A stretch of DNA of 15,446 bases, taken from Vulcanimicrobiota bacterium (GTDB taxonomy: Bacteria > Vulcanimicrobiota > Vulcanimicrobiia > Vulcanimicrobiales > Vulcanimicrobiaceae). The notes under the pieces were generated by a model. The model made no database searches. It had not been told where the DNA came from and saw nothing but the letters and a program-made list of their open reading frames with translations. Numbering within the stretch: position 1 is the stretch's first letter; each line of letters begins with the position of its first letter. Of the stretch, positions 1 through 8,362 are shown one piece after another. The stretch is taken from assembly GCA_030043675.1 (NCBI GenBank), contig JASHXG010000270.1, positions 1 to 15,446 of the forward strand, written 5' to 3'. The translations under genes were made by a program, and so were the position numbers.

Positions 1-1943
<1,943 letters not shown>

Positions 1944-1947
<4 letters not shown>

Positions 1948-3311
1948 CGTACTCGTGAAATCTTCGGGCTGCCGTTATCGGTTCTTTTGAGAACCACGAT
2001 GCCGTCGCGGTCGCTCGTCACCGTGTAAGTGCCGCGCGCGAGCGCCCGCCGCACCGCCGCTGAGTCAACGTTCCGCCAGCGCTGCGAATAGTGCGTTCGG
2101 TCGTAGACGAACCATTGCTGCCCTGCGAAGTCGAGGGTCGCATTTCGATCGAGACCGAGGTGGGCGAAGATCTCGTCCTCGGCGCCCACGTCCGCTTGTG
2201 GGGGCAACTGCCTCAACGTCGTTTCGAGCAGGGCGTCCCGCGCAGTCGGGCGCCGGAACAGATAGTACCAATACTCCATCGGACTTGCAAAAATTGAAAC
2301 CCACACCGAGACGACGGCGGCTGCAGCAAGCACCCCTCGGGCGAGCAGCGGTTTTCGAGCCGACAATCGAGCGGCGCCGTCGACGAATCCGGCCAGCGCG
2401 TAGCCGGTCAGCAGCGCGCTATAATGTGCGCCGGGCGCGAGCGTGACCGGCTGCCGGGCGGCAAGGATCTCAACGAAAGGCGGGATTAAGAAGAGTCCGT
2501 AGCGGGAGATGCACGGAAGGAAGCCGAGCGGCGCCAGAACGATCAGCACGTAGCCTGCACGTGCAAGCAGCGCGTTCCGAAAGAAATCGGGCCCCGCGCT
2601 TTGGCCTGCGTTCCAATTATAGAACTGTAGCGACCCGTATGGAACGTGCGGGTTGATGGCCGCGCGTACGATGCCGAAGTACGCCAACGACATCGCGATC
2701 GCCAAGGCGGCGATGCCCAATCCGGCGCGCCTCGCCGCCACGTCGGCGCGCGCGGTGGCCGCGAACAGGAACCCGTTCGCAGCCACGAGGACGAACTGAT
2801 CCTCCTTCGTGCAGAGCGCAAGCAAGGCCGTGACGGCAGCGAAAGCCCAGCGGCGTCGATCGAGTGCGTAGACCAGCGTCGCAGAGAAGAGCGGCACGAA
2901 GGCCATCTCGTGAAAATCGCCGACGCCGTTCGCCCATAGGATCGGATAGAGCGCTGCAATGACGACCAGAAAAAATGCGGCCGGCGGCCTGAAGCGGGCT
3001 CGCGCCAGGCCCCAGATCGGAAAGAGAACCGCGGCGACGAGGACCGCCTGTGCGTACTCGAGCCCAATCGGTCCCCAGATGCGAACGAACGGCCAGCCGA
3101 TCGCGATGATCGGCGACCAGTGAACGAGCAGATGGTTGACGTTTCCCTCCGCGGTGCTCGAGAATCCATGCCCTAGACCGGCGATAACCTGAGTGAAGAT
3201 GCCCAGGTCGACGTCGTTGCGGAAGATGGCGTAGCGCCAATGGACGATGACGCAGAGCGCCGACGTCAATGCCGCAAAGAGCAGCGCGACCAGCGCATTC
3301 CATCGCGCCAT
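1944..3311 (-). CDS. DUF2079 family polytopic membrane protein
   Basis: This 455-residue protein has about ten hydrophobic segments and matches the pattern I associate with DUF2079, a family of predicted membrane proteins of unknown activity that resemble GT-C glycosyltransferases. Visible conserved-looking polar residues lie in loops: NDVDLG (32-37), EGNVNHLLVHWSP (55-67) and GDFHEM (131-136), then KED (169-171). Acidic and histidine residues after the first membrane helix fit a GT-C-like active site using a polyprenyl-phosphate sugar, but this is inference. The ATG start lies 6 bases after the stop of the preceding glycosyltransferase gene, and the stop overlaps the mfd start, so it is an internal operon member. 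A role in surface glycan synthesis follows from context. The C-terminal 130 residues or so are soluble and lack a motif I recognise. Confidence 0.85.
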
Positions 3312-3317
3312 GTTGAG

Positions 3318-4610
3318 TTAGCCTCGGTGCCTTGGCCGTATCAACAGCGCAAGGAACGGCGAAGACGCGCCGACGCCGAGGGCGATCGCCGCAACCGGAT
3401 TCGGCGCGCTGATCGCATCGGGAGCGTAGCGCAGCAGCGATGTGAACGAGAGTGCGATCGCGACCCCGCCGGCACGCGACTGCGGGGCCAGCGCCGCTAC
3501 CGCGATCAGCCAGAGGCCGTACCACGGATACGGATTGGGAAGCAGCGCCCATCCGCCCAAGGCGAGCCAGATCCAGCCGTCGATGCTGCCGCGGCGCAGC
3601 CGCGCGATCGCGTTGGCTGCCAAGGTACCGGCGACGGCGAGCGCGACGATTGGACCGGCAACGGCTTGCAACGAAGCGTACGGGGCGTAATGGCCGTTCG
3701 GCATCAGGTGCTCGGCGACGCCGGAGACGAGCGGCCACGAGAGGACGGCGACGATCGCCAGGCCCGCGATTGCACCGGCGCGCGCGCGTGCATCCGTCAC
3801 GGCGAGCGCCACCGCGCCGGCCGCACCCGGCGATTTCACCGTTGCCGAGAGGGCAACGGCGGCGGCTCCGGCGCCCAGCCAACCTCGTCGCGCGAGAGCG
3901 AAGCCGCCGAGCGCGACGGCCAACGCGAGCGCGTCGTTATGTCCTTCCGCGGCGCACCAGATCGCGACCGGATTCAACCCGATCGTTGCCGCCGCACCCG
4001 TGCGTTGGGCGCGATCGCCGGGATAGGCGTGGTAGGCGAAGAACGCGCATGCCGGCAGCGCAGCCGAGGCGAGCACGCGCATCCCCTGCAGCGCGGCCAG
4101 CGCACCAAGCGGCGCAGAGAGGGTCACGATGGCGCGCGCCAGCGCGACGAACGCCGGTCCGTAGACGCAAACCGGCAGCGGATTTCCCCATTGCCAGATG
4201 GCGGAATCGAAGATCGCATTGCCGCGGGCGAGCGGCGCGTGCGCGTACGGATTGGCACCGAGGCGCGCGAGCTCGCCATAGGCCGCGTATGCGTAAACGT
4301 CGCTGGAGAAGATGACCGGCAAGCACCAAGCGGCGGCGAGCGCCGCGGCGGCGACCGCGACGACGCCGGCGACCGAGAGATCGTCCGGGCTTCGCAGGAT
4401 GCTCCAATAGACGGCGCCGGCGCCGAGCAGCGCAACGGCAAGCACGCCGAGCAGCGCTGCGCCGAAGGCATTCCAGTTGGTGACGACGACCAGCGGCTGC
4501 GCGAAATCCGCGGCCAATCGCGCCGGCGCGCGCGTCAACAGCGCGCGCGAAATCAGCCCCGCAGCCAACAGCGCAGCGGGAATCAGCAGCGCTCGGGCGG
4601 GAGCCTTCAC
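3318..4610 (-). CDS. GT-C fold integral membrane glycosyltransferase (MptB/DUF2029-like)
   Basis: This 430-residue protein has many hydrophobic helices. A signature follows the second or third helix: SSDVYAYAAYG (102-112) and then GANPY (118-122), with a further conserved-looking stretch NPLPVCVYGP (143-152). An acidic residue in this first loop followed by a GxNPY motif is typical of GT-C enzymes of the mannosyltransferase/arabinosyltransferase type, which move a sugar from a polyprenyl-phosphate donor to an acceptor on the outer face of the membrane; Asp104 is the likely catalytic residue. Substrate cannot be read from sequence. The frame is open further upstream to 4988, but that extension is arginine-rich shadow sequence lying in the preceding gene. 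I chose the GTG at 4610, which overlaps the upstream TGA as GTGA and gives a plausible membrane N-terminus. Confidence 0.82.
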   Translation of the reverse strand: MKAPARALLIPAALLAAGLISRALLTRAPARLAADFAQPLVVVTNWNAFGAALLGVLAVALLGAGAVYWSILRSPDDLSVAGVVAVAAAALAAAWCLPVIFSSDVYAYAAYGELARLGANPYAHAPLARGNAIFDSAIWQWGNPLPVCVYGPAFVALARAIVTLSAPLGALAALQGMRVLASAALPACAFFAYHAYPGDRAQRTGAAATIGLNPVAIWCAAEGHNDALALAVALGGFALARRGWLGAGAAAVALSATVKSPGAAGAVALAVTDARARAGAIAGLAIVAVLSWPLVSGVAEHLMPNGHYAPYASLQAVAGPIVALAVAGTLAANAIARLRRGSIDGWIWLALGGWALLPNPYPWYGLWLIAVAALAPQSRAGGVAIALSFTSLLRYAPDAISAPNPVAAIALGVGASSPFLALLIRPRHRG

Positions 4611-5908
4611 TCGCGTGCAGCGGCGGCTGCCGCCGCACCCAGCAGCAGCATCCACGCGGCGCCGACCTTGGGATAAAAGACCAGATAATCGACGCTCTGA
4701 TGGACGGCCAGCGCGATCGTCGCCGCTAACGCTGCCACGATCCAAGGAGAGCCGGTACGCAGACGCTCGAGGATGGGTTTGCGGCAGAAGCTCGCGATTG
4801 CGGCCGCAAGCAACGCCAGCGTCGCGGCGAAAAGCGCCAGACCGCCTTCGGCTAACGATTGCAGGTACCAGCTGTTGGCGTGCGTGCGCACGCCGAAGAC
4901 GCCATATTGCGCGAGTTCCAGCTCGTAGTTGCCGGCGCCGACGCCCAGGACCGGATGCTGCCGCCACATCCGCCAAGCCGCTCGCCATAGCTCGCCGCGA
5001 TTACCGACTCCGCCGGCATAGAGCGTCGGCTGAAGCGAGACGCGCAACACGCCGGGCGTGTGTGCGTAGATCGCCCACCAGGCGGTACCAACCAGCCCGG
5101 CGATCAACCCATAGAGCGCCGGACGCAGCGCGCGCAGCCGCGCTTTACCTGCGACGAGGGCGAGCAGCCCGGCAACGATCGCCAAGCCGATCAGCCCGGC
5201 GCGCGAGAAGGTGAGGACGTCGGCGCAGACGATCAGGACCAGGGCGACGTCGCCCAGTCGTGACCGGCGCACCAGCGCCCATGCCCCCAAAGTCGCGGTC
5301 GAGACTTCGAAATAGGCCGAGAGCTGATTCGGCCCTTCCAGTAGTCCCGCAATGCGTGGGATGATCGCGGCGCCGATGTAGAGTCCCGATGGCGCGCCAA
5401 TGATTTCTTGCGCGAGCGCGGACAGCGAGACGATGATGGCTGCCAGCGCAACGGTGCCGGTCAGGAGCGCATCGTCACGATCCAGGTCGTAGCACAGATA
5501 GGCGGCGATGAAGAGCAAGATGTATTGAGCGACCTTGAGCGTCTCGCGTATCGTTGCGCCGCGATGAGCCGCGTCGACGAGCGTCAGCGCCGTTATCAGG
5601 AAATACAGCCCCAGCGCGCCGAGCAAGATCGGCGCCGGCCGCCGGCGGAGACGCTGCAGGTTGCCGCCGTAAGTAGCCAGACCGAGCAGAACACCCAAGA
5701 GTGCAGCTTTCGGAATCGTTGCGGTCGTGCCAAGAACGTCGCGATAGAGCGCGATCGGCACGGTCAGAATCAGCGCGCAGAATCCGTACGCCGCGCGGCG
5801 CGACGCAAGCAGCGCCGTCGCGACGAAGATGGCGACGAAGAGAGCCGCCGACCAAGGATCCAACGCAACCGGAAAGACGAATTGGTCGACGACAGGCCGA
5901 TAGGTCAA
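4607..5908 (-). CDS. O-antigen ligase / polymerase family membrane protein (Wzy_C domain)
   Basis: This 433-residue polytopic protein belongs to the O-antigen ligase/polymerase superfamily (WaaL, Wzy and PglL-type enzymes), which join or polymerise undecaprenyl-diphosphate-linked glycans on the periplasmic side. Family features are LLEGPNQLSAYFE (189-201), FSRAG (234-238), RGELWRAAW (304-312), HPVLGVGAGNYE (318-329) and the periplasmic-loop motif RTHANSWYLQSLAEGG (341-356). His343 and Arg341 correspond to the type of residues essential in WaaL. I count roughly 11-12 hydrophobic segments. The frame is open to 6292 but that extension overlaps the preceding glycosyltransferase and is low-complexity. 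The TTG at 5908 overlaps the upstream TGA as TTGA and is the best start. Ligase and polymerase cannot be separated from the sequence alone. Confidence 0.88.
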   Translation of the reverse strand: MTYRPVVDQFVFPVALDPWSAALFVAIFVATALLASRRAAYGFCALILTVPIALYRDVLGTTATIPKAALLGVLLGLATYGGNLQRLRRRPAPILLGALGLYFLITALTLVDAAHRGATIRETLKVAQYILLFIAAYLCYDLDRDDALLTGTVALAAIIVSLSALAQEIIGAPSGLYIGAAIIPRIAGLLEGPNQLSAYFEVSTATLGAWALVRRSRLGDVALVLIVCADVLTFSRAGLIGLAIVAGLLALVAGKARLRALRPALYGLIAGLVGTAWWAIYAHTPGVLRVSLQPTLYAGGVGNRGELWRAAWRMWRQHPVLGVGAGNYELELAQYGVFGVRTHANSWYLQSLAEGGLALFAATLALLAAAIASFCRKPILERLRTGSPWIVAALAATIALAVHQSVDYLVFYPKVGAAWMLLLGAAAAAAARE

Positions 5909-6861
5909 GATCGCTCGATGTCGCTGACGAGATAGAGCGGGCGACCCTTCACCTCGTCGTAAACGCGACCGAGATACTCGCCGAGGATCCCAAGGCTCAT
6001 CAGTTGCACGCCGCCTAAGAAAAGCACGGTGACGATCGTCGAAGCCCAACCCGGCGTGTAGCCGGGCGGTTTTAGGCTGAAGAGTTTGAAGGCGACGATG
6101 ATCAGAGCGTAGATGAAGGCGATCGCGCTGACGGTGAAGCCGAAGTAGGACGCAAAGCGCAACGGAATGTCGGAGAACGACGTGATCCCGTCCATGGCGA
6201 AGCGAATCATCTTGGTAATCGGATATTTTGTCGTTCCGGAATAACGCACGTCGCGGTCGTACTCGACGGCAACTTGATTGAAGCCCACCCAACTGACCAT
6301 CCCGCGCAGGAACCGGTGGCGTTCCGGCGAGCGGCGCAAGGCTTCGACGACCCGACGGCTCATCAGACGAAAATCGCCGGCGTCGACCGGAATGTCCACC
6401 TTCGTGAGCCGCTTGATGATCCGATAGAAGGCGCCCGCCGTGAACAGCTTAAAGGCGCTCTCGCCCTTGCGCGTGCGCCGAACCGCATACACCACGTCAT
6501 AGCCCTGACGCCACTTGGCAACGAACTCGTCGATCAACTCGGGCGGATCCTGCAGGTCGCCATCCATCAACACGACGGCGTCGCCGGCCGCCACCTCGAT
6601 TCCGGCCGTGGCCGCGAGCTGATGACCGAAGTTGCGCGACAGATTGACGAGCACGAGGTGCGCTCGCCCCTTCATCTCGTTGCGAATTGCGGTCAGCGTG
6701 CCGTCGCGGCTGCCGTCGTTGACCAGAACGATCTCGTAGCTGAGATCGGCGGGCAGACGCGCCAATGCCCCGGAGATGCGCTCGAGGAGCGGAGCGACGT
6801 TTCCGCCTTCGTTGTAGAGCGGAACGACGATGCTGAGAGCCGGATGGCTGGTGTCCGTCAT
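5905..6861 (-). CDS. Family 2 glycosyltransferase, polyprenyl-phosphate type (GtrB/DPM1-like)
   Basis: This 318-residue enzyme has an N-terminal GT-A domain and two C-terminal membrane helices (about 237-260 and 273-296), the layout of GtrB and ArnC. These enzymes transfer a sugar from a nucleotide to undecaprenyl phosphate on the cytoplasmic face; the lipid sugar then serves GT-C enzymes outside. Motifs are SIVVPLYNE (10-18), VNDGSRDGT (47-55), the metal-binding DGDLQDPP (100-107), RFLRGMVSWVGF (183-194) and RYSGTTKYP (206-214), all characteristic of this subfamily. The ATG at 6861 places the first strand correctly; longer starts up to 7035 would run into the divergent lipoprotein gene. It is the first gene of the five-gene minus operon and could supply the lipid-linked donor for the GT-C protein encoded two genes downstream. 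Sugar specificity is unknown. Confidence 0.93.
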   Translation of the reverse strand: MTDTSHPALSIVVPLYNEGGNVAPLLERISGALARLPADLSYEIVLVNDGSRDGTLTAIRNEMKGRAHLVLVNLSRNFGHQLAATAGIEVAAGDAVVLMDGDLQDPPELIDEFVAKWRQGYDVVYAVRRTRKGESAFKLFTAGAFYRIIKRLTKVDIPVDAGDFRLMSRRVVEALRRSPERHRFLRGMVSWVGFNQVAVEYDRDVRYSGTTKYPITKMIRFAMDGITSFSDIPLRFASYFGFTVSAIAFIYALIIVAFKLFSLKPPGYTPGWASTIVTVLFLGGVQLMSLGILGEYLGRVYDEVKGRPLYLVSDIERS

Positions 6862-6941
6862 GTGGTCGCACTCTTTTTCAACACGTTGCGCGCGCCCGCT
6901 TGCCCAGCGGAACGCGAGGCTTGGGCGAGAAGCAACGCGCC

Positions 6942-7487
6942 ATGCCGCACCTTCGCTCGGGACTCGCCATCGCCGCCTGCTGGTTATACCTGGGCGGCTG
7001 CAGCCGCCCGAGCGGCGCTCCGGCGCAGCAAGCAACGGTCAGCGCACCGTCGCCGGCGAGGATGCGGGCAACGCCCACGCCCGAGCCGACCGTCGCGCGT
7101 GCCACGCCCACGCCTATCCCGGCCCCGACCGCAACCCCAAGCGTCGCCGTCGTGGTGCGTATCGCCACGCCACGAGCAAGCCGCGTTCCAAACTTGCCGC
7201 CCGACGCCGCGCCGCAAATCCTGCGCGTCGCGATCAGCCGGCACGCGGTGCAGCCCGGCGATCGCGTCACCGGCGACGTGTTGACGAGCTCGAACGTGGC
7301 CTCGGTCGAAGCGCGCATCGGTGGATACGCGGTCACGCTCAACAAAGTCGGCGTCGGACGCTTCACCTTCACCTACACCGTCGGTCCGCTCCCGTGGTTC
7401 ATCCATGGGAACTACACGATGCAGGTGATCGCGCGTAACACGCGCGGCGACGCCGCGCGTCGTTCGATACCGCTAATGGTTCGTTAG
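6942..7487 (+). CDS. Putative lipoprotein with Pro/Thr-rich stalk and C-terminal beta-sandwich domain
   Basis: I do not recognise a named family. The 181-residue product begins with a short basic segment and hydrophobic stretch ending in LYLGGC, a good lipobox with Cys20 as the lipidated residue. Residues about 24-92 are rich in Pro, Thr and Ala and include the near-repeat ATPTPEPTVARATPTPIP, a likely extended, disordered spacer. Residues about 93-181 look like an all-beta, Ig-like domain (ILRVAISRHAVQPGDRVTG followed by alternating hydrophobic strands and a final PLMVR). The ATG at 6942 was preferred over one 14 codons upstream because it places the signal sequence at the N-terminus. No clear Shine-Dalgarno is present. 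It is divergent from the minus operon and converges on the CBM20-like gene, with which its stop overlaps. A surface or periplasmic binding or structural role is plausible only. Confidence 0.72.
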   Translation: MPHLRSGLAIAACWLYLGGCSRPSGAPAQQATVSAPSPARMRATPTPEPTVARATPTPIPAPTATPSVAVVVRIATPRASRVPNLPPDAAPQILRVAISRHAVQPGDRVTGDVLTSSNVASVEARIGGYAVTLNKVGVGRFTFTYTVGPLPWFIHGNYTMQVIARNTRGDAARRSIPLMVR

Positions 7488-7489
7488 CG
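7471..7489. terminator. Inverted repeat spanning the two convergent stop codons
   Basis: CGCTAA and TTAGCG form a perfect 6-bp stem around the 7-base loop TGGTTCG. The right arm contains the TAG of the lipoprotein gene and the complement of the TAA of the CBM20-like gene. The site is symmetric and lies exactly at the convergence point, so it could act as a bidirectional hairpin. There is no T-tract on either side, so this is not a classic intrinsic terminator. Confidence 0.35.
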
Positions 7490-8362
7490 AGAAAGCTGCG
7501 CCGGCGGCTTGCCGGGCGGATGCGGTTGCGGGGGCGGCAGGCCCGTTGGGAGATTCGGGAACGGCGCGGGATTGTACGGCGTCGGCATCACTTGCGGTTG
7601 CGGCTGGCTAGCGCCGCTGCTGATCGAGTCTTGCCAGCCGTAGACGCTGTCGCGACGCGTGAGCACGTCGGCATCCTCGACGACGAAGGCGCGCGGCGAG
7701 CGCGACAGTCCGTTCTGCGCGACCTCGGCCGATTGAAATGAGCCGCGATCGTAGAGGTAGCGGAAGATCGTGCCGGAGTTGATGCGCCGCGTGATCTGGT
7801 AGTGCATCGCGTCGGTGCGGTCCATCGGAATCGCTTGCGCGTTCCAGCCACTCGCGTCGGTGGTGATGTAGATGGTCGACGTCAGCGGCGTGTTCGGCGG
7901 GACCTGCACGATGAACGTGACGAGCACCGGCATTCCCGAGAAATGCGCGCCGGGCGGAATCGTCACGCCCGGCTCGGGCGCCGGTGCGTTGTTGGGAATG
8001 AGATCCGGGTTGGGAGCCGGCGTCGAGAGCGCCACCGCGAAGCGCGCGACGTCGGCGAAGCTGCCTTGCGGCGGGAGCGGGCTGCGCGAGAGATCGAGCT
8101 CGGTCACCGTCCCGGCCGCGTTGAAGGTCGCGCGCGCCCAGATGCGCGGCGCCGGGCGGATCGTCGTCGCGCCGCCGGTCTGCGCATCGCGCAGCACGAC
8201 GTCGGGGGCGACGCGAAAGCCATCCCCGGTCGTGAAGAAGACGAAGCCGTCCTGGTAGGCGAGGAGCTGGCCGCTTACGACGATCGTCGAGCCGGCGCCG
8301 AGGAAGAGGATCGCGAGCGTGAGGAGCGTGAGCGGGGCGATGAGACGCATCATAGGCATCAT
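7484..8362 (-). CDS. Exported protein with CBM20-like (starch-binding type) domain and Pro-rich tail
   Basis: The 292-residue product has an N-terminal hydrophobic segment (about 7-24) that can act as a signal peptide or anchor. Residues 27-100 form a beta-rich region I cannot name, perhaps OB-like. Residues about 145-245 resemble a CBM20/CBM48-type carbohydrate-binding fold: VLVTFIVQV, TSTIYITTDASGWN (161-174), IPMDR, HYQITRR and IFRYLYDRGSFQSAE (199-213), with Trp173 and Tyr202/Tyr204 as possible sugar-stacking residues. Residues 252-290 are Pro/Gln-rich, probably unstructured. The same fold occurs in non-catalytic, non-starch proteins, so binding of a glycan is inference. The start ATG overlaps the stop of the upstream LptD-like gene as ATGA, implying coupled translation and a shared task at the envelope. 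Alternative starts at the nearby ATGs change only a few residues. Confidence 0.72.
   Translation of the reverse strand: MMPMMRLIAPLTLLTLAILFLGAGSTIVVSGQLLAYQDGFVFFTTGDGFRVAPDVVLRDAQTGGATTIRPAPRIWARATFNAAGTVTELDLSRSPLPPQGSFADVARFAVALSTPAPNPDLIPNNAPAPEPGVTIPPGAHFSGMPVLVTFIVQVPPNTPLTSTIYITTDASGWNAQAIPMDRTDAMHYQITRRINSGTIFRYLYDRGSFQSAEVAQNGLSRSPRAFVVEDADVLTRRDSVYGWQDSISSGASQPQPQVMPTPYNPAPFPNLPTGLPPPQPHPPGKPPAQLSR

Noticed and set aside
2617..3882. 421-codon minus-strand open frame across the GT-C/DUF2079 junction
   Set aside because: It is out of frame with both convincing membrane proteins and consists of Arg/Ala/Gly-rich sequence without motifs.
3240..4676. Long plus-strand open frame of 478 codons, opposite the GT-C gene
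   Set aside because: It lies antisense to a gene with clear membrane-protein character, and its product is Arg/Asp/Gly-rich low-complexity sequence with no motif. It is a product of high GC in the third codon position.
4611..4988. Upstream extension of the GT-C glycosyltransferase to an ATG at 4988
   Set aside because: The extension is Arg/Ala-rich, reads within the O-antigen ligase gene in another frame, and would displace the hydrophobic N-terminus. The GTG at 4610 with GTGA overlap is better.
6896..6930. GCCCA/TGGGC inverted repeat ahead of the lipoprotein gene
   Set aside because: The arms are only 5 bases with a 15-base spacer in GC-rich sequence, so no operator can be claimed.
7501..7515. 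CCGGC-GGCTT-GCCGG hairpin inside the CBM20-like gene
   Set aside because: It is a short 5-bp GC repeat within a Pro-rich coding tail with no T-tract; such repeats are expected by chance at this GC content.
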